64,000 nucleotides of DNA from Pseudoalteromonas apostichopi. GTDB lineage: Bacteria; Pseudomonadota; Gammaproteobacteria; Enterobacterales; Alteromonadaceae. Under the pieces are notes generated by a model. The model saw nothing but the letters and a program-made list of their open reading frames with translations, was not told the origin of the DNA and did not search any database. Positions 46,589-55,301 of the stretch are shown here, in pieces. The translations under genes and the position numbers were made by a program. Each line of letters opens with the position of its first letter. Position 1 is the stretch's first letter. Location of the stretch: assembly GCF_030297135.1 (NCBI RefSeq), contig NZ_AP028065.1, positions 186,001 through 250,000 of the forward strand, read 5' to 3'.

Positions 46589-47725
46589 TTAGTTAGAACG
46601 TGCTTGCATCAAGTCGATGAAGTGGTCAAATAATGGCGCCGCATCATGTGGACCTGGGCTTGCTTCTGGGTGACCTTGGAAGCTAAATGCAGGCTTATCT
46701 GTGCGGTGAATACCTTGTAGGGTGCCATCGAATAATGAAACGTGAGTTGCACGTAAATTCGCTGGTAATGTTGCTTCGTCAGCTGCGAAACCGTGGTTTT
46801 GCGCTGTGATCATTACAACATTGCGGTCAAGGTCTTTAACTGGGTGGTTACCACCGTGGTGACCAAACTTCATTTTCACCGTTTGTGCACCTGAAGCAAG
46901 TGCAAGTAATTGGTGACCTAAACAGATACCAAAAATTGGCGTGTCTGTTTCTAGGAAAGTTTTAATGGCTTCAATCGCGTAAGTACACGGCTCTGGATCA
47001 CCAGGGCCATTTGATAAGAAGATACCGTCTGGGTTTAATGCCAGTACATCTTCTGCAGATGTTTGTGCAGGAACGACAGTTAATTTACAACCGCGGTCAA
47101 CTAACATACGTAAGATATTACGTTTAACACCGAAGTCATAAGCAACAACGTGGAACTTCTCGTCTGCTGCTTCTAGCGTTTTAAAGCCTGAACCTAAAGT
47201 CCAGCTTGATTCGCGCCACTCAAAATTTTCCTTGGTTGAGACAACTTTTGCTAAATCCATGCCTTTTAAGCCTGGGAAGGCTTGCGCAGCTTCAAGCGCT
47301 TTATTCTCATCTAACTCGTCGCCTGCAATGATACAACCATTTTGAGCGCCTTTATCACGTAAGATACGTGTTAATTTACGAGTGTCGATGTCTGCAATAC
47401 CTAAGATATTGCGTTCTTTTAAGTAATCACTTAACGATTGCTCGTTACGGAAATTACTTGCTAGCAGTGGCAAATCACGGATCACTAGGCCTTTAGCCCA
47501 GATTTGACCCGCTTCTTCGTCTTCGCTGTTAGTACCCGTATTACCGATATGTGGGTACGTCAAAGTTACGATTTGTTCCGCGTATGAAGGGTCAGTCAAA
47601 ATTTCTTGATAACCAGTCATAGACGTATTGAATACTACTTCACCGACTGACATGCCGTCAGCGCCGATTGCAGTACCGCGAAACACTGTGCCGTCTTCTA
47701 GGACTAACAGAGCGGATTTAGTCAA
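46589..47725 (-). CDS. carA: Carbamoyl-phosphate synthase small subunit
   Basis: Glutaminase subunit that feeds ammonia to CarB, 378 residues (E. coli 382). The class I amidotransferase domain shows GICLGHQLLALA with nucleophile Cys near 268, and the GHPEASPGPHDA segment with catalytic His-Pro-Glu. The start codon is TTG with AGGAGG five bases upstream; E. coli carA also starts with TTG. Its first bases overlap the stop of a 26-codon leader ORF, and an intrinsic terminator ends 18 bp before it. Confidence 0.98.
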   Translation of the reverse strand: MTKSALLVLEDGTVFRGTAIGADGMSVGEVVFNTSMTGYQEILTDPSYAEQIVTLTYPHIGNTGTNSEDEEAGQIWAKGLVIRDLPLLASNFRNEQSLSDYLKERNILGIADIDTRKLTRILRDKGAQNGCIIAGDELDENKALEAAQAFPGLKGMDLAKVVSTKENFEWRESSWTLGSGFKTLEAADEKFHVVAYDFGVKRNILRMLVDRGCKLTVVPAQTSAEDVLALNPDGIFLSNGPGDPEPCTYAIEAIKTFLETDTPIFGICLGHQLLALASGAQTVKMKFGHHGGNHPVKDLDRNVVMITAQNHGFAADEATLPANLRATHVSLFDGTLQGIHRTDKPAFSFQGHPEASPGPHDAAPLFDHFIDLMQARSN

Positions 47726-47802
47726 GTTAACCTCCTAACAGTAAAAAACGGGAGTAAAGTCATTTGCTCTACTGCCCGTTTAAAGCGATTGGAAACACGC
47801 AT
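47722..47802 (-). CDS. Putative 26-residue leader peptide of carA
   Basis: An ATG at 47802 opens 26 codons (MRVSNRFKRAVEQM, then TLLPFFTVRRLT) ending in a TGA that overlaps the TTG start of carA by two bases. The frame runs through the terminator hairpin and the carA AGGAGG. Five of 26 residues are arginine. No ribosome binding site precedes the ATG, which weakens the case. The layout resembles the E. coli pyrBI leader, whose translation prevents termination when UTP is low. Confidence 0.5.
   Translation of the reverse strand: MRVSNRFKRAVEQMTLLPFFTVRRLT
47743..47781 (-). terminator. Attenuator in the carA leader
   Basis: On the minus strand AAACGGG-C-AGTA-G-AG pairs with CT-T-TACT-C-CCGTTT around a CAAATGA loop (one mismatch, one wobble), followed by six T. 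Only 18 bp separate it from the carA start, too few for a promoter, so every carA transcript must read through it. Confidence 0.8.
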
Positions 47803-47816
47803 TTATGAATTTTTGG

Positions 47817-47834
47817 CAAATTGGCACTATTCTA
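47817..47834 (-). promoter_or_regulatory. Candidate carA promoter with an AATTTG start region
   Basis: TAGAAT (47834-47829) is a plausible -10 element. The expected start, six or seven bases on, falls at AATTTG (47822-47817), the same initial sequence as E. coli pyrBI, where UTP-sensitive slippage on the T run controls initiation. The -35 region is weak. Inference from sequence likeness. Confidence 0.5.
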
Positions 47835-47932
47835 CAGTAAATTAGCTTTCAGATCTAATCTTAATTAATAAAATAGTAAAAATAAGCGTTATTAACTAAA
47901 AATTCACTGAAACTGCCAAAAAAGAAACTAAA

Positions 47933-48730
47933 CTACTTCAAGTCAAGCACATCTTGCATGTCATAAAGTCCAGCTGGTTTGTTTTTCAACCAGCCCGCAG
48001 CTCTTACAGCACCTAACGCGAAGGTCATTCTTGAACTTGCTTTATGAGTTAATTCTAGCCTTTCGCCAGAAGTTGCGAAATATGCGGTGTGTTCACCTAC
48101 TATATCTCCGCCTCTCATGACCGAATAACCGATTTCATTTTGCGATTTTGCGTGTTCGTCATTGCTTCTATCAAAACGCGCGACTTCATCATGCTGCCAG
48201 CCTTTTGCCTCGGCAATAGCTTCACCAATTGCCAATGCAGTCCCTGATGGCGCATCAATTTTATGACGATGATGGGCTTCAAATATTTCAATGTCCATGT
48301 CATCACCAAACTTCACAGCCGCAGTCTGCACTAAGTTAAGCAGTAAATTCACACCTACGCTATAGTTGCGAGCAAAAACAATCGGAATGTGTTTCGCTGC
48401 TTCATTGAGGGCATCAATATCATCTTGGTTGAGGCCCGTGGTACCAATTACCATTGCGATATTTTTTTCGACCGCTGTTTGCAAGTGGTTGCGCATTCCT
48501 GCCGGTAAGGTGAAATCAATTAATACATCAGCATCTTTTACTTCTGTTTCTTTACTAAATGATACATCCGCTGATGCAGCACTGTTTAATTGATTAACCG
48601 CTATATCTAAAAGTGGCGAGTTATCACGCACGTACGCGCCCGTTAATGTTGCGTCATTTTTTTTTGAGACTGCTTCTAAAAGTGCAAGTCCCATGCGGCC
48701 GTTTGCGCCAAATACACCTATGCGGTTCAT
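47933..48730 (-). CDS. dapB: 4-hydroxy-tetrahydrodipicolinate reductase
   Basis: Lysine and diaminopimelate pathway reductase using NAD(P)H, 265 residues (E. coli 273). The Rossmann motif GVFGANGRMG is at 6-15. The catalytic segment EAHHRHKIDAPSGTALAIGEA contains the active-site His and the Lys-Ile-Asp-Ala-Pro-Ser-Gly-Thr substrate loop. It lies upstream of carAB on the same strand, as in many gammaproteobacteria, with 207 bp between that hold the carA promoter and attenuator. Confidence 0.97.
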   Translation of the reverse strand: MNRIGVFGANGRMGLALLEAVSKKNDATLTGAYVRDNSPLLDIAVNQLNSAASADVSFSKETEVKDADVLIDFTLPAGMRNHLQTAVEKNIAMVIGTTGLNQDDIDALNEAAKHIPIVFARNYSVGVNLLLNLVQTAAVKFGDDMDIEIFEAHHRHKIDAPSGTALAIGEAIAEAKGWQHDEVARFDRSNDEHAKSQNEIGYSVMRGGDIVGEHTAYFATSGERLELTHKASSRMTFALGAVRAAGWLKNKPAGLYDMQDVLDLK

Positions 48731-49021
48731 ATAGTTACCTTATCTATTCTTCTTAGCTGGCTGGATTTTATCGAAAACTCATGTAATAGTCAGGTTAGCT
48801 TATAAAAAATACAGAGCTAATTTTAGATTTATTAATAGAACAACAATAATAACAGATAGTCTTTGCATTTAGCCATCTATACATTTAAACTTCTTCCTTT
48901 GCGCCGATTTGGTCTTTGGCTTGCGGGCGCTGTTGCAACAGCATTGTCTTTTGAGAATGCAGGCAACTAAATACAGCTAAAAGAAGTATTTGGCTGTGTT
49001 ATTGGTTATCTAACGAGGAAT
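48731..49021. other. Intergenic region between dapB and nhaC-like gene
   Basis: 290 bp between divergent genes. The left half is AT-rich and probably holds the dapB promoter. The right half has a GC-richer block with the 14-bp palindrome GCTGTTGCAACAGC at 48930-48943 and a possible 23-codon micro-ORF (48899-48970) without a ribosome site. Nothing else recognised. Confidence 0.4.
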
Positions 49022-50338
49022 ATGATGCAGCCATCATTTAATAAAACAAAAGCAAAACTTTCTTTGCTGCCGCTTTTGGTGTTTGTCGGCTTATTTTTAG
49101 GCGCTGGCTTATACTTACAGTCTCAAGGTGTCGATTACGCCTTCTATCAATTGCCTGCCCCTGTGGCAATTTTACCTGCCATCATGCTGGCTTTTATCTT
49201 AAATAGAAATACCATCAACCATAGTGTTGAAACCTTTATTAAAGGTGCGGGCCATAGCAACATTATCACTATGTGTTTGATTTATCTGCTTGCCGGTGCG
49301 TTTTCTGCCGTTGCAGGTGCAACGGGTGGTGTCGATGCCGTTGTTAATGCGGGTTTATCACTTATTCCGCCAGCTTTATTACTACCTGGATTATTTTTAA
49401 TCGCTGCGGTTGTGTCGACTGCAATGGGTACTTCAATGGGGACTATCGGTGCTATTGGCCCGATTGCTTATGCAGTCGCCCAAAAAACAGGCATTGATCC
49501 ATCATTGATGGCAGGCACGATTGTATCAGGTGCAATGTTTGGTGATAACTTATCAATCATCTCTGACACAACTATTGCTGCAACCCGTACGCAAGGCTGT
49601 GAAATGAAAGATAAATTCCGTGAGAACTTAAAAATTGCCTTACCCGCTGCAGCATTAACTATCGGTTTGTTATTCTTCTTAACGCCTGCAGCTGAAGCTG
49701 TAGAAACACAAGATTTCGATATTTTATTAGTGTTACCTTATGCCTTTATCTTAGTACTCGCAGTAATGGGCTTTAACGTCTTTGTGGTGCTGTTTAGCGG
49801 TATTATCTTCGCTGCACTAATGGGCTTTACTGGCAGCTATGAAGGTGCCAGTTTTGTTAAGGATGTCTATAAAGGTTTTACTGATATGCAGGAAATTTTC
49901 TTGCTATCGATGTTTATTGGTGGCCTTTCAGAGTTTATCCGTATTAATGGTGGACTTGATTATATTGCTAACAAAATTCAAGCAATTACGAAAATCATTG
50001 CAAAATGGCACCGTAAGGTCGCGGATCAATTAGGTATTGCGGCACTGGTGATGACCAGTAACTTATGTATTGCTAATAATACGGTATCAATCATTGTTGC
50101 TGGCCCAATTGCTAAAAAATTAGCGGATGATGGCGAAATTACTGGTAAGCGTTCAGCAAGCTTACTTGATATTTTTGCTTGTGTAACACAAGGCTCACTA
50201 CCGTATGGCGCACAAGCGTTACTTCTCGGTGCGACTTTCAAAATTAGCCCTTGGCAGGTGTCTACTTCATCTTACTATTGCTTTATTCTTGCCTTTACAG
50301 CTGTGGCTGTAATTTGCTTACGTCGGAATAAAGCATAA
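49022..50338 (+). CDS. NhaC-family Na+/H+ antiporter
   Basis: 438-residue membrane protein with about 11 hydrophobic segments. The segments GTSMGTIGAIGPIAYAVAQ, SGAMFGDNLSIISDTTIAA and the late NNTVSIIVAGPIAK are typical of the NhaC/YuiF family, in which the conserved Asp pair near GDNLSIISD is essential. It may exchange Na+ for protons, or be an amino-acid antiporter like some family members. The start has a GAGGA before a double ATG. Single gene. Confidence 0.88.
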   Translation: MMQPSFNKTKAKLSLLPLLVFVGLFLGAGLYLQSQGVDYAFYQLPAPVAILPAIMLAFILNRNTINHSVETFIKGAGHSNIITMCLIYLLAGAFSAVAGATGGVDAVVNAGLSLIPPALLLPGLFLIAAVVSTAMGTSMGTIGAIGPIAYAVAQKTGIDPSLMAGTIVSGAMFGDNLSIISDTTIAATRTQGCEMKDKFRENLKIALPAAALTIGLLFFLTPAAEAVETQDFDILLVLPYAFILVLAVMGFNVFVVLFSGIIFAALMGFTGSYEGASFVKDVYKGFTDMQEIFLLSMFIGGLSEFIRINGGLDYIANKIQAITKIIAKWHRKVADQLGIAALVMTSNLCIANNTVSIIVAGPIAKKLADDGEITGKRSASLLDIFACVTQGSLPYGAQALLLGATFKISPWQVSTSSYYCFILAFTAVAVICLRRNKA

Positions 50339-50429
50339 GTTAAATAATTTTTGCCAAGATACGCCCAATTTAGGGCGTATCTGCTATAATCCTCCCTTTG
50401 TATCCCCTTTACACCATCAATATTGAGAT

Positions 50430-51212
50430 ATGAACTTGAAAAAGATCCTTTCTGTTGCTGCGCTATGTGCAGTAAGTACTTCAGGCTATGCCGCTAATTG
50501 GAGCTCTACGCAATTACACGTTAATAACGGTGAACACAAAAATCCGTTTTCATTAACTAAGTCAAATACCACGGTTGTTTCATTGCAACACGCTTCTGGT
50601 TACGACTATGGCGATAACTTCTTTTTTATTGATTACAGCAATGACGACCGTCAGGATGGCTATCAAGATAAAGACTTTTACGGCGAGTGGTACTCAACAT
50701 TCAGCTTATCAAAAATCTCTGACAGTGACTTCTCATACGGCGCAATTGCTGATGTAGGTTTAACTGCAGGTTTTAATGCTGCAGGCGATTCTAAAGTTCT
50801 TAAGTATTTACCAGGTGTAAAACTTAGCTGGCAGGCACCTGGCTTTAGCTTTTTATCTACTTTATTTACCGCTTATATCGATGACAGTGAAGGCGTAGCA
50901 CGCGGTGGTGCCCCCACTGAAACAAATAGCTGGATGATTGATGTTGCATGGGGCTACCCATTCACTATCGGCTCACAAAAGTTCAACGTAACGGGCCATG
51001 TTGAATACATTGCTGAGCGTGAAAACGAATTTGGCGAAGATGTTAAAGCGTGGATTTTAGCGCAGCCAATCATCACGTGGGATTTAGGTCACGCAATGAG
51101 CATGAAAGAAAATACGCTACTGCTAGGCCTTGAGTGGCAATACTGGCACAACAAACTAGGTACAGACACAACTGAATCAGTACCACAACTTCACGTTGAA
51201 TGGACGTTCTAA
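50430..51212 (+). CDS. Tsx/OmpK-like nucleoside-specific outer-membrane channel
   Basis: 260 residues. A signal peptide ends at GYAA. A 12-strand barrel is suggested by alternating strands, the NFFFIDYSND segment and the terminal aromatic strand PQLHVEWTF, all typical of the Tsx/OmpK family that passes nucleosides and is a phage receptor in enterics and vibrios. Ligand specificity is inferred from the family. It follows the NhaC-like gene by about 90 bp and ends before a perfect terminator. Confidence 0.85.
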   Translation: MNLKKILSVAALCAVSTSGYAANWSSTQLHVNNGEHKNPFSLTKSNTTVVSLQHASGYDYGDNFFFIDYSNDDRQDGYQDKDFYGEWYSTFSLSKISDSDFSYGAIADVGLTAGFNAAGDSKVLKYLPGVKLSWQAPGFSFLSTLFTAYIDDSEGVARGGAPTETNSWMIDVAWGYPFTIGSQKFNVTGHVEYIAERENEFGEDVKAWILAQPIITWDLGHAMSMKENTLLLGLEWQYWHNKLGTDTTESVPQLHVEWTF

Positions 51213-51233
51213 TAAGCTGAAAGCTGAATAATT

Positions 51234-51268
51234 AAAGCCTGTAGTCAGCTAGACTACAGGCTTTTTTA
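51234..51268. terminator. Terminator between the tsx-like gene and the M48 protease gene
   Basis: AAAGCCTGTAGTC and GACTACAGGCTTT form a 13-bp perfect stem with a T run; it lies between convergent stops. Confidence 0.92.
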
Positions 51269-51286
51269 ATTTCTAGATAATATTTA

Positions 51287-52084
51287 TTACAGTTTACACT
51301 GTGGGTTTTTGCCTTTTGCTTTAGCAGCTTTTTGGGCTTTTAATGCATCCGACATATGCTTTTGTAGTTCTTTAATTCGGTTACCCGGTGCTGGGTGAGT
51401 CGACATAAACTCTGGGGTGCCGCTACTGCCTGCTGCACTCATATTTTGCCAAAGCGATACTGATTGCTCTGGGTTAAACCCTGCTTTTGCCATTAAATCT
51501 AGGCCGACAATATCTGCTTCTGATTCATGTGAGCGGCTAAACGGCAGCACTACACCAAATTGGGCACCTAACCCCAAAGCTTGCATAATTTCGCCGCGAT
51601 ATTGCACATTACCCATATCAAGTGCTGCACCACCAACTTGCAGGCCTGTTTGTAACAGTGCATTTTGTGATACACGTTCATTAGAGTGCTCAGCAATAAC
51701 GTGTGCTACTTCGTGACCTAGTACTGTTGCAAGTTGGTCTTGGTTTACAGCAACTTTTAATAAACCTGTATGAACGCCAATATAACCACCTGGTAATGCA
51801 AATGCATTCGCTGAATCTTCTTCAAACACAACGACTTCCCAAGACTGCTTTGCATACTCGTTAGGTAAAACTGCAATAACATCATCAGCAATACACTTCA
51901 CATAAGCATTGACACTTGGATCAGTATTAACAGGTTGCGTTTTTTTCATTTCAGCAAAACTTGCTTGACCCATTTGACTCATCTGTTGGTCTGAATATAG
52001 CGCGATTTGCGTGCGCCCTGTTGGAGAGGTTTTACAGCCAGCTAAAACAGCGGTGGCTAACACTGCCATGATTAACTTTTTCAT
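51287..52084 (-). CDS. M48 family lipoprotein metalloprotease (LoiP/YcaL-like)
   Basis: 265 residues. The lipobox LAGC places Cys17 as the lipidated residue. The zinc motif HEVAH is at 124-128, and the third-ligand motif E-S-E-A-D follows at 187-191. The family includes LoiP and YcaL, which degrade misfolded outer-membrane proteins in E. coli. AAGGA lies before the ATG. Single gene; no TPR domain like that of BepA is present, so it is the short class. Confidence 0.92.
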   Translation of the reverse strand: MKKLIMAVLATAVLAGCKTSPTGRTQIALYSDQQMSQMGQASFAEMKKTQPVNTDPSVNAYVKCIADDVIAVLPNEYAKQSWEVVVFEEDSANAFALPGGYIGVHTGLLKVAVNQDQLATVLGHEVAHVIAEHSNERVSQNALLQTGLQVGGAALDMGNVQYRGEIMQALGLGAQFGVVLPFSRSHESEADIVGLDLMAKAGFNPEQSVSLWQNMSAAGSSGTPEFMSTHPAPGNRIKELQKHMSDALKAQKAAKAKGKNPQCKL

Positions 52085-52276
52085 ACTAGTCCTTCAAATA
52101 CTTAGTGTAATTTTGATCAATATAGCAAAGCATTGCTTAATTTTATATGAAAATGAACAATCACCCACTCAGTTGTTATTATTTAGTTAATTCTTTTACT
52201 TAGCAGGCAAACTAAGTTCACCACAGTGATTCACACTGCTACAATAGTGACCTAATGTTTGATGAATGAGTAAACA

Positions 52277-53467
52277 ATGCCTTCCCCTGAGACTTTAAAT
52301 AAACGCATTTTATTGCCTTTACTGGCAAGTATTGTCGCGATTACGCCTTTGGCAATTGATTTATATTTACCGGCAATGTTGGTAATTGCTAACGACCTAC
52401 AAACAACCATGCCAAATGTGCAAATATCACTCAGTATTTATTTAGCGGGTTATGCCCTTGGTATGCTTTTTTTTGGCCCGATAGCCGATGAACTTGGCAG
52501 GCGATTACTCGCTAAGGTTGGCTTAGCACTATTTGGTATAAGCTCATTAGCACTGGCGTTTTGTTCTAATATCGAATTATTTTTATCTCTCAGGGCGGTA
52601 CAAGCATTCACTGGCGCCGCTGCAACGGTCGTTGTGCCGGGTATTATTCGCCACATTTATCGAGAAAACACCGCCAAGGGTATGTCTTACGTATCAATGA
52701 TCATGATGGTTGCCCCGCTCATTGCTCCTACTCTTGGCTCATTGATCATGGGTATTTCAACCTGGCAGGTCATTTTTATTACCTTAGCTGTCTATAGCTT
52801 TGCAATTTTAGCTTTAGTGCAAATTCATTTAATCGATATTCCAATCTTTAAGAGTCAGCAACGTGGCTTGGCACTGTTCTTTAATAGTTATAAAACGGTA
52901 TTTTCCCGTCGTAGCGCCCTTGCCGATATTGCCAGCTCAATGTTTGCCTCATTTGCATTCTTTTGCTTTTTAACATCGGTACCTTATGTATATCTCGATT
53001 TTTTTAAAGTAGATGAGCAATTGTTCGGGGTGTTATTCGCCTTTAACGTGTTGGCTTTAATGTTCGGTAACTTTATGAATACACGTTTAGTGCCGCGCTT
53101 GGGTTCTCGTAAGCTTTTATTTATTGGCCTTGCCATTGGCTTCGTTTCTGGTGGGGCATTACTGTTATTCAGTGTGATGCATTTATCATTGTATTTTATC
53201 GTTGCAAGCATCGCACCACTGATGATGAGCTTAGGTATTGTAGCGAGTAATGCAGACTCATTGATACTAATGCAGTTTGAGGAAAAGTCAGGTACTGCAA
53301 CAGCCGTTATTGGTACATTAAGATTCGGCAGTGGCGCTTTAGTTGGTCCTATCCTTGCCTTTGTTCACCCTCAAAGTGCCATTCCATTTTCTGCGATGAT
53401 GTTCAGCGCACTGATACTTATCTTACTAGTGCAGCTTTGGCATCGAAAACGATACCAATCGACTTAA
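52277..53467 (+). CDS. Bcr/CflA-family MFS drug exporter
   Basis: 396-residue major-facilitator protein with 12 hydrophobic segments. The opening ITPLAIDLYLPAMLVIANDL and the GPIADELGRR loop between TM2 and TM3 are hallmarks of the Bcr/CflA group, proton-driven exporters of bicyclomycin, chloramphenicol and similar compounds. The substrate is not readable. It is a single gene, convergent with grpE. Confidence 0.93.
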   Translation: MPSPETLNKRILLPLLASIVAITPLAIDLYLPAMLVIANDLQTTMPNVQISLSIYLAGYALGMLFFGPIADELGRRLLAKVGLALFGISSLALAFCSNIELFLSLRAVQAFTGAAATVVVPGIIRHIYRENTAKGMSYVSMIMMVAPLIAPTLGSLIMGISTWQVIFITLAVYSFAILALVQIHLIDIPIFKSQQRGLALFFNSYKTVFSRRSALADIASSMFASFAFFCFLTSVPYVYLDFFKVDEQLFGVLFAFNVLALMFGNFMNTRLVPRLGSRKLLFIGLAIGFVSGGALLLFSVMHLSLYFIVASIAPLMMSLGIVASNADSLILMQFEEKSGTATAVIGTLRFGSGALVGPILAFVHPQSAIPFSAMMFSALILILLVQLWHRKRYQST

Positions 53468-53522
53468 ATATTTAACCATCCTAGCGAGCTAAATGGTCGG
53501 TAACTTAACACGATTGCTATCA

Positions 53523-53554
53523 AAAAAAATGCCTGTAATTAACAGGCATTTTTT
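53523..53554. terminator. Terminator between the MFS gene and grpE
   Basis: AAAAATGCCTGT and ACAGGCATTTTT form a 12-bp stem with an AATTA loop; it can serve both convergent genes. Confidence 0.9.
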
Positions 53555-53569
53555 ATATCTCTTTAAAGC

Positions 53570-54178
53570 TTATTCAGCTTCTTTCGATACCATAACCATT
53601 GCTGGACGTAATAAACGGCCATTTAATGTATAACCTTTCTGCATTACTGCAAGAACAGTATTAGGTGCTACATCATTGCTTGGCTGAATTGACATTGCTT
53701 GATGGAATTCAGGATTAAATTGCTCACCCTGAGGGTTAACAATTTCAACACCGAATTTTGATACTGCATCATTAAAGCTTTTAACTGTCATCTCGATACC
53801 TTCAAGGACAGGCTTAAGCTGGTCATTTTCTTTATCAGAAAACTCAATAGCACGCTCTAGGTTATCGATAACTGGTAGTAATTCGTTAGCAAACTTTTCA
53901 AGTGCAAACTTATGCGCTTTTTCTACATCTTGAGCGGCACGACGACGCATGTTCTCAACATCTGCTGCAGCACGAACAACACTGTCTTTTTGGTCGTTAA
54001 TCGTTTGTTTAGCTGCCTCTAGTTCGCTGTGTAGTAATGCAATTTCAGCTTCAGGGCTCATTTCTTCGCCATCAACTTGCTCAGCTGCTTTTTCTGCAGC
54101 TTCTACTTCAGCTTGCATTTGCTCAAATTCTTCGTTTAGTTCAACTTCTTGCTCTGGTGATTTTGTCTGCTCAGACAT
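53570..54178 (-). CDS. grpE: GrpE nucleotide-exchange factor
   Basis: Releases ADP from DnaK, 202 residues (E. coli 197). An acidic N-terminus and a long dimerising helix (up to about residue 105) are followed by the beta-wing head with HQAMSIQPSNDVAPNTVLAVMQKGYTLNGRLLRPAMVMVS, which is diagnostic. A consensus sigma32 promoter lies 35-65 bp upstream, partly inside the end of the hrcA-like gene. dnaK and dnaJ are not in this window. Confidence 0.97.
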   Translation of the reverse strand: MSEQTKSPEQEVELNEEFEQMQAEVEAAEKAAEQVDGEEMSPEAEIALLHSELEAAKQTINDQKDSVVRAAADVENMRRRAAQDVEKAHKFALEKFANELLPVIDNLERAIEFSDKENDQLKPVLEGIEMTVKSFNDAVSKFGVEIVNPQGEQFNPEFHQAMSIQPSNDVAPNTVLAVMQKGYTLNGRLLRPAMVMVSKEAE

Positions 54179-54212
54179 AGCTTACATGCTCCAATTCTTT
54201 ACAACTGCGGTA

Positions 54213-54241
54213 ATTATGGGGATTGAATTAAAAGATTCAAG
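54213..54241 (-). promoter_or_regulatory. Sigma32 heat-shock promoter of grpE
   Basis: On the minus strand CTTGAA (54241-54236) and CCCCATAAT (54221-54213) are separated by 14 bp, a near-perfect match to the RpoH consensus. The -35 overlaps the stop codon of the hrcA-like gene. Seen directly; sigma32 use is established for E. coli grpE. Confidence 0.88.
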
Positions 54242-55181
54242 AGGCTGATGAGCCGATTAACTTAAATTCTTGGATGATTGCTTCTATTTGCGCTGATTTT
54301 GGACAAATTACACAAAATCGACTCTGGTATTCATGGTTATTAAAATATGGAACGCTGATCACCATCAGCTCATTACAATCTGTAAATGGTAATTGTTCTG
54401 TATTTAAAACCGATAAACCATTTTTAAATGCGAGTTTATCTTCAACAAAATTTAAAAATGATACACCTATATTTAAACTGGTCTGGCAATCAACTTGGCG
54501 GTAAAGGTAGTTTTCACCCACTACAATGCTATTGTCTGAACCAAGCTTTTGACTTAATTGCCGAGTCCATTGTGTCAGTGAGTCGTGGCAATTATGTGGT
54601 GCAGTACCTGCCATTGCCTGCATACGATATAAACCTTCCATTAAGGTTTGCTGGCTAAATACAGTATTGAGCCAAGTGGCAAACTGATAGCGAACGGCAT
54701 CAGATGAGTCTTCAGGTTTGGTAATACAAATATTATGGCTCTGCCCTGCTCTATCAATTAATAAAATAAGCCAATTACTACCATCAAAATCTAGCACCTC
54801 TACTCGGAAAACCAGCTGTGAGCTGACTTGAGGTAATCCCACACAGCAACACACTTTATAGCGTTGACTTAAACCATGGGCAAGCTCAACTAATTGTGCT
54901 TGTTCAGGCTGCCAATATGTTGCGATTTCAGGCAGAGCAAAAAACTCTGTGAGCCAATAATCAAACCCAGCATTGGTAGGCACACGGCCTGCTGAAGTAT
55001 GGGGCGAATATAATAAGCCCACTTTTTCAAGCCGTGCCATTGCATTACGCACTGTAGCTGAACATACTGCCATACCTTTTTGTTTGGCAATACGAGTTGA
55101 GGCAACAGGCTGACCTTCTCCATTACAGTAAAGGCTCATTACAGCTGAAAAAATTTGTTGGTCACGCGGATTTAATTTCAT
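54237..55181 (-). CDS. HrcA-like winged-helix regulator
   Basis: 314 residues. The N-terminal 90 residues match HrcA, the heat-inducible repressor: SATVRNAMARLEKVGLLYSP followed by HTSAGRVPTNAGFDYW. The remaining 220 residues are more divergent but hold the family length. Enterics lack HrcA and use sigma32 alone. No CIRCE inverted repeat (TTAGCACTC type) was seen near this gene or grpE. The gene is followed by grpE, divergent from nadK. It may be a repurposed HrcA or one that binds another operator or a signal. Confidence 0.78.
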   Translation of the reverse strand: MKLNPRDQQIFSAVMSLYCNGEGQPVASTRIAKQKGMAVCSATVRNAMARLEKVGLLYSPHTSAGRVPTNAGFDYWLTEFFALPEIATYWQPEQAQLVELAHGLSQRYKVCCCVGLPQVSSQLVFRVEVLDFDGSNWLILLIDRAGQSHNICITKPEDSSDAVRYQFATWLNTVFSQQTLMEGLYRMQAMAGTAPHNCHDSLTQWTRQLSQKLGSDNSIVVGENYLYRQVDCQTSLNIGVSFLNFVEDKLAFKNGLSVLNTEQLPFTDCNELMVISVPYFNNHEYQSRFCVICPKSAQIEAIIQEFKLIGSSAS

Positions 55182-55301
55182 AATTTATTCATTTAGCTTC
55201 TTGCCAGTGGATATTTGGGCGCATCAAGTTTATTTCAAGTTATTTTCAAAGCATTAATTTTTAATGTAATCTAGCGATATGAAAGTTTAAGTGCAAATAA
55301 C

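Noticed and set aside
47850..47932. ArgR boxes upstream of carA
   Set aside because: Only partial TGAAT half-sites in AT-rich DNA; no convincing paired ARG boxes could be aligned.
48930..48943. Palindrome GCTGTTGCAACAGC as an operator for the NhaC-like gene
   Set aside because: Perfect but isolated, with no adjacent regulator gene to support it; recorded only within the intergenic note.
54179..55301. CIRCE element for the HrcA-like protein
   Set aside because: No TTAGCACTC-N9-GAGTGCTAA-like inverted repeat is present on either side of the gene.
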